DNA from: Sphaerisporangium rubeum
GTDB taxonomy: Bacteria; Actinomycetota; Actinomycetes; Streptosporangiales; Streptosporangiaceae
DNA: 64,000 nucleotides
NCBI RefSeq assembly: GCF_014207705.1
Contig: NZ_JACHIU010000001.1
Location: 5,076,501-5,140,500, forward strand
Direction of reading: 5' to 3'
Each line of letters starts with the position of its first letter. The first letter of the stretch is position 1. The notes under the pieces are model-generated. The model ran no database searches and was not told where the DNA came from. It was given only the letters and a program-made list of their open reading frames with translations. Position numbers and translations under genes: made by a program. This document shows, one piece after another, positions 55,552 through 63,530 of this stretch.

Positions 55552-57507
55552 TCACTCATCGAGCCGCCCCAGGATGTCGTCGCCGCGCTCCTCCAGCCGC
55601 TCCAGCCGCTCCAGCCGCGCGTCCGCCGCGGCCCTGCGCGCACGCAGCGCCTCACGCTCCAGGCCGAGCGCCTCCTCGGCGTCCTCCAGCACCGCGGTCA
55701 GCTCGTGGCGCGCGCGGGCCAGGCTCCGGCCGACATGCAGGATCAGCGCCTGTTCCGTCCGCGCCACCGCGTCGTCCGCCGCGGCGAGCATCTCCCGCCG
55801 CAGACCCTCCAGCACGCGCTCAAGGCCGTCGCGCAGATCGGCCTCCCGGTTGGCGCGCTCGTCCACGCGTCCCCGCCAGCGCGCCAGCGCGGCCACGATG
55901 GCCACCCCGACCAGTGGGCCGAGCCATGGCCAGATCAGCACCGTGGCCGCCGTGGCCGCGACCGTCCCGAGGTCCACGTACTGAGACGCGCGGTCGACCT
56001 GGTCGAGCAGACCGCGAGGCGGACGCTCCGCCCTCGGGACCGGCGGCAGATCCACCGCGACCACCAGCTCCGCCGCGACCGCCTCGGCACCCTCGGCGCC
56101 GAACTCCTCGGCGACGGCCGTCGCGACTGCCGACAGCCGGGACCGCAGGTCGCTCTCGAACCCCATCAGCAGACCGCGCGCCGCGGCGTCCACGTCGGCC
56201 GGGAACTGCGTGTGCAGTTCCCCGCCTCCCTGCCTGATCCGCTGGTCGAGCGTCCACCGCAGCTCCTCCAGCCGGTCGCCGGCATGGCGCCGCAGCGCGG
56301 CCGACTCGGCCCGCGTGCGCCGCTCCAGGCGCTCACGCCAGCCCTCGCCGCGCCGCTCGTGGTCGGCCAGCAGATCGCGCTGCCTGCGCACCCGCGCCGT
56401 GAGCGCCGGGTCGCCGCCGAGCGTCCCCGCGCGGTTCCCTGCCTCGATGATCGCGAGCCTGAGCCAGTGCAGAGCCGTCCGCACGGTGTTGGCCAGGCGT
56501 ACCGCGTCGGCACGGCCCGCCACCGAGTCGCGCAGCGCGGCCTCCAGCGCGCCGAAACCGCTGGACTGGTAGCGCCGCGCGGCGGTGTCGCTCCGGCCGG
56601 CGAGCTCCGCCTTGTCGGCGTCGGACTTGCGGCGGCTGCTGACCGTGAACCACGGCGCGCCGGCGTAGTCGGGTACCTTCCGTGCCACCAGCTCGCGGTC
56701 GGCGTCGAGGACCTTCTCCCAGCCGGGGAAACGGTCGGTCTGGGTGAGGACGAACATGACGGTGGAGACGCGCTGGGTGGCGAGGGTCAGGAAACGCAGC
56801 TCCGAGGCGGTCAGCTCGCTCCTTCCGTTGACGACGAACAGCAGCGCGTCGGCCTTCGCCAGCGTGGCCAGGGTGATCGCGGTGTGTCCCGCCACGAGGC
56901 CGCCGACCCCGGGGGTGTCGATCAGCGCGAGCCCGCCGGCCAGCAGCGGCGCGGGAAGATACACCTCCACGTGCTCCACACCGCCGGCGCGAGGCCGCTG
57001 CGTGACCGGGTCGAGTGCCGCGTACGTGTCGATGTCCTCCAGAGGGATCTCGTGGCCCTGCGGGTGCTCGCGGTCCACCACCACGGCGTGCTCACGTGCG
57101 CCGTACCGGACGACGACATGCACGCTGGTCGCGACGTCCACATCGGTGAACAGCAGCTCGGGCCGTCCCACCAGCGCGTTGATCAGCGAACTCTTGCCGC
57201 GCTTCTTCTCCCCCACCACGACGACCGTGGCGGCCTGACCCCCCGCCTCGTCCGCCAGCCGCTCCACCCCGGCCGCCGAGGCGGTACGCCCCTGCTCGTT
57301 CAACGCCGTGACGAGGTCGGCGAGATACCTGCGCGCCTCCCCCTCCAGGTGATGACCGCGCCTGCCGTTCCCCCCGGCTCGTCCCCCACCCGCCGCCGGC
57401 TGCCCCTGGCCGTCCCCGGCTCCTCCCCCACCGGCCGCCTGCCGCTCCTGGCTCCGTGGCCTGTCCCCGGCGTACCCGTCGCGCCGCTGTCCGTGCTCAA
57501 CCGCCAT
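55552..57507 (-). CDS. Dynamin-like GTPase (first)
   Basis: The protein has about 651 residues. After a Gly/Arg-rich leader of about 60 residues, the GTPase domain shows G1 VVVVGEKKRGKSSLINALVG, the G2 Thr in FTDVDVATSVHVVV, G3 LIDTPGVGGLVAGH and G4 LTQTDRFPG. Long helices typical of bacterial dynamins follow. A hydrophobic hairpin (AATAATVLIWPWLGPLVGVA) could insert into membrane, and the C-terminus is a coiled coil (ERLERLEERGDDI). Bacterial dynamins remodel membranes, and some pairs protect against phage. It starts inside the end of the GrpE-like gene (overlap of about 11-20 bases). Confidence 0.85.
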   Translation of the reverse strand: MAVEHGQRRDGYAGDRPRSQERQAAGGGGAGDGQGQPAAGGGRAGGNGRRGHHLEGEARRYLADLVTALNEQGRTASAAGVERLADEAGGQAATVVVVGEKKRGKSSLINALVGRPELLFTDVDVATSVHVVVRYGAREHAVVVDREHPQGHEIPLEDIDTYAALDPVTQRPRAGGVEHVEVYLPAPLLAGGLALIDTPGVGGLVAGHTAITLATLAKADALLFVVNGRSELTASELRFLTLATQRVSTVMFVLTQTDRFPGWEKVLDADRELVARKVPDYAGAPWFTVSSRRKSDADKAELAGRSDTAARRYQSSGFGALEAALRDSVAGRADAVRLANTVRTALHWLRLAIIEAGNRAGTLGGDPALTARVRRQRDLLADHERRGEGWRERLERRTRAESAALRRHAGDRLEELRWTLDQRIRQGGGELHTQFPADVDAAARGLLMGFESDLRSRLSAVATAVAEEFGAEGAEAVAAELVVAVDLPPVPRAERPPRGLLDQVDRASQYVDLGTVAATAATVLIWPWLGPLVGVAIVAALARWRGRVDERANREADLRDGLERVLEGLRREMLAAADDAVARTEQALILHVGRSLARARHELTAVLEDAEEALGLEREALRARRAAADARLERLERLEERGDDILGRLDE

Positions 57508-58327
57508 TGCCCTCACCCGCCTCCACGTAGACGACGACCGCCGGGAGACGGACCTGCCGGTCCCGGTCGGTGACCCCGCACAACTGGGTGTGCGCCACGG
57601 TCATGTGGCGTCCCGGCTCACCGGTCGGCTCCCTGCCGACGGCCCGGTGCCGTTTCCTGTCGAACCGCTCCCCGTCCACCTCGGCCAGCGTCACCCCGAC
57701 CTCCTCCAGCCCGCTCCGCAGCACCGCGAACAGGCCGGCGTCGTGCACCCGCAGCCGATCCGCCAGGTCCACACACACCATGACCAGCCGATCCCACTCC
57801 CCGGCCCTCGCCTCCACCGCCGCGAACGCCGCCGCGGCCTCCGCCTGCGCACGCGCGAAAACCTCCTGCGGATCGGCGTCCCTCTCCTCCGGACCCGGTG
57901 CGTCGCGACCCGGCCCAGACCCGGGGGACGGATCCGGTGACGGCGGCGGCCCCGGGTCCTCCGGCGGACCGACCTGACCGGCTCTGTCCTCGTGGCCCGG
58001 ACCCGACTCGGGGGATGCGTCCGGTGACGACGGCGGCCCCGGGTCCTCCGGCAGGCCAACCTGACCGGCTCTGTCCTCGTGACCGGTCCTTTTCTCCTCG
58101 GCGCTGCCGGCCTCCTGGCCGGTGCCGGTCGTCTGGCCGGTGCCGTCCTCCCTGCCGGCCATCTCGGCTGAGTCCGGTTCGCCGGAGGTCTCTTTTCCGG
58201 TGAACGGCCACCACGGCGACCGCCACGGCAACCAGGAACGTCCTGCCGTCCCGGCCGCCTCCGCTGGTTCCGGCGTGTCAGGCGTGTGCGCTGCGCTCGG
58301 CATGTCGTGTTCCTCCTGTTCGCTCAT
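57497..58327 (-). CDS. GrpE-like co-chaperone
   Basis: The protein has 276 residues. The C-terminal 130 residues look like GrpE: a helix (EVFARAQAEAAAAFAAVEAR, DRLVMVCVDLADRLRVHD) and the beta-domain (VGVTLAEVDGERFDRKRHRA, MTVAHTQLCGV, VRLPAVVVYVEAG), though the order of sequence features is diverged. The N-terminal half is acidic and low complexity, with a duplicated 29-residue segment (GHEDRAGQVG, PEDPGPP). The ATG at 58327 overlaps the Hsp70-like gene stop by four bases (ATGA). The coupling suggests it exchanges nucleotide on that Hsp70-like protein rather than on the housekeeping DnaK. Confidence 0.75.
   Translation of the reverse strand: MSEQEEHDMPSAAHTPDTPEPAEAAGTAGRSWLPWRSPWWPFTGKETSGEPDSAEMAGREDGTGQTTGTGQEAGSAEEKRTGHEDRAGQVGLPEDPGPPSSPDASPESGPGHEDRAGQVGPPEDPGPPPSPDPSPGSGPGRDAPGPEERDADPQEVFARAQAEAAAAFAAVEARAGEWDRLVMVCVDLADRLRVHDAGLFAVLRSGLEEVGVTLAEVDGERFDRKRHRAVGREPTGEPGRHMTVAHTQLCGVTDRDRQVRLPAVVVYVEAGEGNGG
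57906..58079. repeat. 87-base tandem duplication in the GrpE-like gene
   Basis: Two copies of an 87-base unit (29 codons) lie in tandem, with landmarks GGCCCCGGGTCCTCCGGC at 57948 and 58035. They encode GHEDRAGQVG-LPEDPGPPSS and GHEDRAGQVG-PPEDPGPPPS. The exact edges are approximate. Confidence 0.65.
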
Positions 58328-60438
58328 GGAGCCGTGGCTCCCGTGACGAGGTCGACGGCTTCGATGTGGCCGGTGGTGACGGCGACGTAGGCGAAGAAGG
58401 GACCGACGGCAGGCGGGCCCGTGACGGGGCCGGCGGCGACGGTGGTCCAGCGCGTGGCGCCGGTGTCGAGGTCCACCGCCGTGAGCTTGTCTCCCGCGAC
58501 GACATACGCGGTCGTGTCCCGTATCACCGGTGTCGCCGTCACCGGACCACCCGCGGGCAACGACGCGCGCTCGTCCCCCGTCACGGCGTCCAGCGCCAGC
58601 AGGCGGCCTTCGGCCGTCCCCACGTACACGCGGCCGCGGTCGAAGACCGGACCGGTTCCCGGCGGCACGCCGACGTCGCGGGCCCAGGTGACAGGGTTGT
58701 TCGCCGCACGTTCCACCGCGTGCAGCGTGCCGCCGGCGTCGGCGGCGAACACATGCCTGGCGGTCACGGCCAGGGAGCCGGAGACCGCGCCACCCGGCAG
58801 GCGGCGTTTCATGCGCCGCTGCGCGAGGTGCGCGTCGATGGCCGTCACCCGTCCCGACTCGCTGCCGGCGAACACCAGGCCCTGCGCCACCACAGGCGCG
58901 CCGCCGTCCACCCCGGCGATGCCGTAGGTCCACACGTGGCCGCCGTCGAGCGTGTACTTGTACAGGCCCTGCTCGCGGGTGCCGACGTAGACGTGACCGC
59001 CGTCCACGACGGGGGCCGCGGTGACGGGCCTGCGGTGCACCGAGCGGCCGAGGTAGTGGAACCAGCGCCGCTTGCCGTTCACGACGGCGAACGCCGTCAG
59101 CCGGCCGTCGGCGTCACCGACGTACAGCCGGTCACCGTGCACGGCCGGGGAGGTGACCGGCGCGCAGACGGCCGTCTGCCACACCTGTCCGCCGGTCGCG
59201 GCCCTCAGCGCGTAGATCAACCCCTCGTCGGTGCCGACGTACAGCACCTCACCCGCCAGCACCGGGGCCCCGGGACGGCCGGTCACCTCGGCCCGCCAGA
59301 GCCTCGGCCGTCCCGGGGCCGTCTCGGTCCCCGGCAGGCCGGTCAGCGCGCCGAGCGACACCGCGGCCTTCGGCTCGGCGGCGACCACCGCCTCGACCCG
59401 GCCTTCGGACCGTTCGCCGATCATCCGCCTGATCAGCGGGATGGCGCTCGAACCACCGGTCAGGTAGACGGTGTCGACACCGGCGCCGTCCGCGGTGACC
59501 TCGCGGATGGCCGCGGCCAGCTCGTCCACCGTCCTGCTCACCATGCGGGTGATCGCCTGCTCGAACTCCTGACGGGTGACCTCGATGCCGGGGTCGTAGA
59601 AGCCTTCCTCACGGATCAGGTACCGGACACGCTCCGACAGGCTCTCCTTGGCCTGAGTGATCTTCTTGGCCCACTTGTCCCGCCACATCCGGGACTGCCA
59701 GTCCCGGCCCTCCCACACGGCGTACTCGGCACGCGGATCGCGCCTGTGCGCGTGCTCGCGCACCACTTCGAGCAGCGCCTGGTCGAAGTCCTCGCCGCCG
59801 ATGTCCTCACGGCCGCGCGGCACGCCGCACACCTCGAACCCGTCGGGGCCGCGGCGCAGCACCGCGGTGTCGAACGTGCCGCCGCCGAGGTCGTACACCA
59901 CGACGTACTCGCCGACGGCGAGGTCACGCAGCCGCAGGTACCAGCGGGCCGCGGCGACCGGCTCCGGCATGAAGTCCACCGTGCCGAGACCCGCGCGTTC
60001 CGCCGCGACGGCCAGCCGGTCCCGCGCGTCGTCGGGCCAGCGGGCCGGGTGGGTGAGCACGACCCGCTCGGGGCCCTGGCCGGTGAACGCGAACTTCCGC
60101 CGCGCCGTGTCCAGCACCTTGCGGAAGATCGCGGCGACGAGGTCGGCCGTCTCGATCCTCTCACCGTCCACCAGAGTGTGCGACTCGGCGCGAAGCTCGC
60201 GTTTCGGCAGCCGGACGACGCGCTCCGGTGTGACCTCCGCGGAGTTGAGCGCCTCGGTGCCGACCACGATGCCGTCGTCGCCGTCGCCGAGCAGCACCAC
60301 GGAAGGAAAGTTCCTGCCGGTGCCGGGTTCCAGTTCCAGCGGTTCGACACGGCCGTCGTACAGGGTGGCCGCGGCCGTGTTGCACGTGCCGAAGTCGATG
60401 GCGAGCTGCCAGCCGGCCACCGTCGTACGATCATCCAT
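58324..60438 (-). CDS. Hsp70-like ATPase fused to a PQQ-type beta-propeller
   Basis: The protein has about 704 residues. Residues 1 to about 365 are an actin/Hsp70 ATPase: LAIDFGTCNTAAATLYDG (residues 12-29), the second phosphate loop VVYDLGGGTFDTAVLRRG, and the adenosine motif VYLTGGSSAIPLIRRMIG. The usual substrate-binding domain is absent. From about residue 370 to the end are seven or eight blades with YVGTDEGLIYALRAATGGQV, YVGDADGRLTAFAV, YVGTREQGLYKYTL and YVGTAEGRLLALDAVTG, a PQQ-like propeller. The ATG at 60438 has GAAGGA six bases upstream; ATG 60456 would give an ATGA overlap with the upstream gene. It partners with the overlapping GrpE-like gene. Confidence 0.85.
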   Translation of the reverse strand: MDDRTTVAGWQLAIDFGTCNTAAATLYDGRVEPLELEPGTGRNFPSVVLLGDGDDGIVVGTEALNSAEVTPERVVRLPKRELRAESHTLVDGERIETADLVAAIFRKVLDTARRKFAFTGQGPERVVLTHPARWPDDARDRLAVAAERAGLGTVDFMPEPVAAARWYLRLRDLAVGEYVVVYDLGGGTFDTAVLRRGPDGFEVCGVPRGREDIGGEDFDQALLEVVREHAHRRDPRAEYAVWEGRDWQSRMWRDKWAKKITQAKESLSERVRYLIREEGFYDPGIEVTRQEFEQAITRMVSRTVDELAAAIREVTADGAGVDTVYLTGGSSAIPLIRRMIGERSEGRVEAVVAAEPKAAVSLGALTGLPGTETAPGRPRLWRAEVTGRPGAPVLAGEVLYVGTDEGLIYALRAATGGQVWQTAVCAPVTSPAVHGDRLYVGDADGRLTAFAVVNGKRRWFHYLGRSVHRRPVTAAPVVDGGHVYVGTREQGLYKYTLDGGHVWTYGIAGVDGGAPVVAQGLVFAGSESGRVTAIDAHLAQRRMKRRLPGGAVSGSLAVTARHVFAADAGGTLHAVERAANNPVTWARDVGVPPGTGPVFDRGRVYVGTAEGRLLALDAVTGDERASLPAGGPVTATPVIRDTTAYVVAGDKLTAVDLDTGATRWTTVAAGPVTGPPAVGPFFAYVAVTTGHIEAVDLVTGATAP

Positions 60439-60452
60439 AGGGGGTCCTTCGT

Positions 60453-61904
60453 TCATCGCCGCATGTCAGGGTGGTAGCCCTCGCACAATCGCCTCGCGGT
60501 CCCCGCGAAGCGGCGCAGCCTCGGCGGCCGCGTCGGATCCTGCTCGACATACCGCCAGCGGGTCGTCTCCCATCCCGCCGCACGCGCCACATCGGCGCGG
60601 CCGGCGCCTGGAGGCAAGCCGAGGGCCTCCCCGGGTGAGGCGCGCGAGACCAGCAGGCGAAGCGCCTCGACGTCGCCGGCGTCGAGACGCAGCCGGCCAC
60701 TCTCCACCTCCCACAGCGCCTCGCGCAGCGCGCCGCGCGCGAAGACCGGCAGCCGGCGCAGTTCCTCCACCGCGTCGAGCAGCCACTCTCCGTTCCGATC
60801 CCGCCACGCGGCCTCGGTGAGCCGCGTCAGCGCGGACGCGGCGCGCAGCCAGTCCGTCCGCGGGCCGAGGGAACTCCGCACCGTCTCGACCAGCCGGTCG
60901 ACACCGGAACGTTCACGCAGGTGTGCCAGCAACCGGTAGGAGCCCATGGCGCCGTTCCTGACGTGCTCGACACACAGGCACAGACCGTGGATGCCGAGCA
61001 TGCCCAGCAGCCGGGAACGTTCCCCCGCCTCCAGCGGCCCGTCCTCCCAGTGACGGAACTCGTCGTCGTCGTACAGCGCCTCGTACACCTCCCCGGGGTC
61101 GTGCCTGGCCAGCAGCCGCACCAGCTCGGCGTCGCGTTCGGTGAACTCGGCGCCGAGCGCCGTCTCCGCCAGCAGACCCACGACCGGCACGACCGCGCTC
61201 ACCTCCGCACGCAGCCGCTCTCCGTAGGTCGCGGCCAACTGCGACGCCAGGGTCCACGGGTCCTTCCTCGGGTCCTTCGGCAGCCGGTCGACCTGACTGA
61301 TCACCCCGATCCGTCCGGAACGTCCGGCCAGAGAGGCATCCACGCCGTCGCGTATCTCCATGAAGGCCTTGGCGTCGTCCTCACCCGGATGCGGCATGAC
61401 GTACAGCACGGCGTCCGCGTCCCCCAGCGCCGCGATCGAACCGTCGTCGTCATGGTTCGGCGAGTTGAGCCCCGGCGTGTCGACCAGCACGCAAGCGAGC
61501 GGCATCTCCCCACCGGAGAACTCGACATCCACCCACGCCACCTCCCCCGGCGCACGACCGAGCCCCCCGTCCCGCACCGGCAATCCCCCACGCGGCCCCG
61601 TGAGCACCTCGTACGGGTCACCGACCCGAGGCGTCACCACCACCCGGTCCTGATGAGAAGGCATGTACCGAGCCACCACAAAGGTGCACTCGGTCTCCCC
61701 CGTAGGCGCGACATCCCGGCCGAGCAACGCGTTCACCAACGTCGACTTGCCGGCGTTGATCTGCCCCCCGACCGCCACCCACAGCCTCCCGTCCCCCAAC
61801 CGACCCCTCACCCCCCGCGCCGCCTCCCCCAACGGCCCCGGCCCCTGCCGACCCGCCACCCGCACACACAGCCGCACCACCTCACGGCACAACTCACCGT
61901 CCAC
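60453..61904 (-). CDS. Dynamin-like GTPase (second)
   Basis: The protein has 483 residues from GTG 61904, which has GGAGAAGG upstream and makes an 11-base overlap with the zinc-ribbon gene; longer frames have no conserved N-terminus. The GTPase domain shows G1 VAVGGQINAGKSTLVNALLG, the G2 Thr in PTGETECTFVVARY, G3 VLVDTPGLNSPNHDDDG and G4 VISQVDRLPKDP. The helical C-terminal part (AASALTRLTEAAWRDRNGEW) is shorter than in the first dynamin-like protein. It appears cytosolic. The two may form a heteromer as seen for some bacterial dynamin pairs. Confidence 0.83.
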   Translation of the reverse strand: MDGELCREVVRLCVRVAGRQGPGPLGEAARGVRGRLGDGRLWVAVGGQINAGKSTLVNALLGRDVAPTGETECTFVVARYMPSHQDRVVVTPRVGDPYEVLTGPRGGLPVRDGGLGRAPGEVAWVDVEFSGGEMPLACVLVDTPGLNSPNHDDDGSIAALGDADAVLYVMPHPGEDDAKAFMEIRDGVDASLAGRSGRIGVISQVDRLPKDPRKDPWTLASQLAATYGERLRAEVSAVVPVVGLLAETALGAEFTERDAELVRLLARHDPGEVYEALYDDDEFRHWEDGPLEAGERSRLLGMLGIHGLCLCVEHVRNGAMGSYRLLAHLRERSGVDRLVETVRSSLGPRTDWLRAASALTRLTEAAWRDRNGEWLLDAVEELRRLPVFARGALREALWEVESGRLRLDAGDVEALRLLVSRASPGEALGLPPGAGRADVARAAGWETTRWRYVEQDPTRPPRLRRFAGTARRLCEGYHPDMRR

Positions 61905-62352
61905 GGGCCCCCTTCTCCGCCTTCTCGTGATGGGTGAAAAGAACGCCACCGATGAGAGCGGAGCCCCAGTGCGAAACGAAGACCGGCTCGGCCTGCGTAC
62001 CGGACCGTGAGAATGCGATGAGAAGTCTCCTGCCGCTCCCGGTGGCCGCCGTCCGGCCGTTCGCGATCGGACAGCGAAACGAACCCGTCGCACGACGCGA
62101 GGTTCTCCGTGATCTCCGCACGGTCCGCACAGTCGTCGGCGAGCACTCGCCTGGCGGCTTCACCACTTCGACGTCGAAGGCGCGCCGATGTTCCTTCCAG
62201 AAGCCGACCCGCGGATCACGCGACCGGCAGGCCTCGCCGAGCGTGAGCCCTTCATGCGTCTCGGCACCGGACCGCCGGCCACAATCCGGGCATGCGCGTG
62301 CCGTTGGGGATACCCAGCGGTCAAAACAAACCTGACAGATTTGACTCTTCAT
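61894..62352 (-). CDS. Zinc-ribbon protein of unknown function
   Basis: The 152-residue protein begins MKSQICQVCFDRWVSPTARA followed by CPDCGRRSG, a four-Cys zinc ribbon in the first 25 residues. It ends with VSHWGSALIGGVLFTHHEKA. No domain is recognised. Between about 62040 and 62150 codon usage looks better in another frame (CADRAEITENLASCDGFVSL), which suggests a compensating pair of frameshifts or a diverged middle; the call for that part is uncertain. It overlaps the second dynamin-like gene by 11 bases. Confidence 0.6.
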   Translation of the reverse strand: MKSQICQVCFDRWVSPTARACPDCGRRSGAETHEGLTLGEACRSRDPRVGFWKEHRRAFDVEVVKPPGECSPTTVRTVRRSRRTSRRATGSFRCPIANGRTAATGSGRRLLIAFSRSGTQAEPVFVSHWGSALIGGVLFTHHEKAEKGARGR

Positions 62353-62835
62353 CAGAATGCCAGACGCCGCAATCGGGACAAAAGATCGTCACCATCCCAG
62401 ATGACTATTGATCGCCTACCCTACGTAGAAGGAGACGTCCGACCCCCCGCAAAGGTTTCCCGATCCAGCCATTCCGGAGGTGCTTTTTCAGGATTTTCCT
62501 GTAGCACGCACATACCTCATGAAATCCGATTTTTCTCCCCAAATCCCCCAAATCCCCCCGTACCACACCGTGCGAAAGCCTCTTCACTCCGGCCCTATTC
62601 CAAGGCCGTTCCACCGAGCCCCTCCCTCCGCTTCGGTGAAAGAGCACCGGCAAACCCGCCGCAGGTGGCACACGGAGACATCTTCCGACCGCAACCCGTC
62701 TGCTGTACTGCGCCGAGCGAGCGTCTTGTCCCCCGCGCATCGCACACAGGCCACGGCGACGTCACCCAGTGGCCAGATCAAGCCGGCCACCGTCTCCCAC
62801 TACAGCCGCCACGTCCCTTCGCACAACCGCGGCCG
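62353..62835. promoter_or_regulatory. Gene-free, AT-richer region upstream of the dynamin/Hsp70 operon
   Basis: This stretch of about 480 bases has lower GC and no convincing gene. It likely holds the promoter of the zinc-ribbon/dynamin/Hsp70 operon. On the minus strand it has a G-rich repeat, three G-tracts (6, 5 and 4 G) separated by ATTT (62537-62559). Confidence 0.45.
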
Positions 62836-63498
62836 TCACCGGACCTCGGCCGACACACCGCTGTCCCACGCCGCCGCGAAAAGGTTCTCCGCGTAGTCGT
62901 ACAGCGGCCCGGGGCGGTGCGCGACAAGGCACGGCGAATTCCTGCCGTGCTCGTCACTCCGATAGACCGTGAGGTAGGCCACCTCATCCGTCAAGATGAC
63001 GCGTTGCAGGTTCGGCAGGTCGTAGAACCGCAGCCGCACCTTGCCGCTGCGCCGCGCCAACTGCTGGATGTAGACCGCGTTGAGGCACACCTGATCGGCG
63101 AGCAGCCCTGCCGTGAAACCGGGGTCGACCCGGCGCATCTCCAGTTCCCGCCGGGACAACCAGGACCCCGCCCCCGCGGAGGGGTCCGGCAGCAGGATCT
63201 CCACGAACTCCAGCCGGGAGTCGCCACCTTTGTCCCAGAGCACTCCGAAGCCGTCACGAGTGATCTCGTTACCTCTTCCGGCCAGGACCTTCACCCACCG
63301 GGCCCGGCTCAGCACCACGGGAAGCTCATCGTTGGCCTTTCTCTGGCCGCGATGCACCCGCACCTTCCCGAGCCCGGTGAGCCACCCGAGCAGCAGAACC
63401 GGTAGTTCCCTCAGCCACCGAGCCGCGACCCATCCCGCTCCAACGGACAGCACCGTCGCCAGCAGGGAACTCAGCAGGTCAGACAGGAAGGTGTCCAC
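62836..63498 (-). CDS. Membrane-anchored protein with a PLD-like/DUF5919-like C-terminal region
   Basis: The 220-residue protein has a TM segment at about residues 5-25 (FLSDLLSSLLATVLSVGAGW) and a second hydrophobic stretch (LPVLLLGWLTGLG). Then come FVEILLPDPSAG, VRLRFYDLPNLQRVILTDEV and SPCLVAHRPGPLYDYAENLF. The last part is reminiscent of the C-terminal region in regulators and effectors distantly related to phospholipase D, but the HKD motif is not evident. The match is weak, and treating it as a predicted effector is a guess. It is 32 bases from the nucleosidase gene, so they are probably cotranscribed. Confidence 0.6.
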   Translation of the reverse strand: MDTFLSDLLSSLLATVLSVGAGWVAARWLRELPVLLLGWLTGLGKVRVHRGQRKANDELPVVLSRARWVKVLAGRGNEITRDGFGVLWDKGGDSRLEFVEILLPDPSAGAGSWLSRRELEMRRVDPGFTAGLLADQVCLNAVYIQQLARRSGKVRLRFYDLPNLQRVILTDEVAYLTVYRSDEHGRNSPCLVAHRPGPLYDYAENLFAAAWDSGVSAEVR

Positions 63499-63530
63499 GT
63501 CCGCCTCCGTCCGCCACCGGATCGCCCCCT

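Noticed and set aside
57497-58933. Long form of the GrpE-like frame (478 codons)
   Set aside because: The extra N-terminal 200 residues are Arg-rich and lie inside the Hsp70-like gene in another frame. ATG 58327 gives the ATGA overlap seen elsewhere in the operon.
61905-62093. N-terminal extension of the second dynamin-like gene
   Set aside because: It overlaps most of the C-terminal half of the zinc-ribbon gene and is Arg/Ser-rich. GTG 61904 has a good ribosome site just before the conserved domain.
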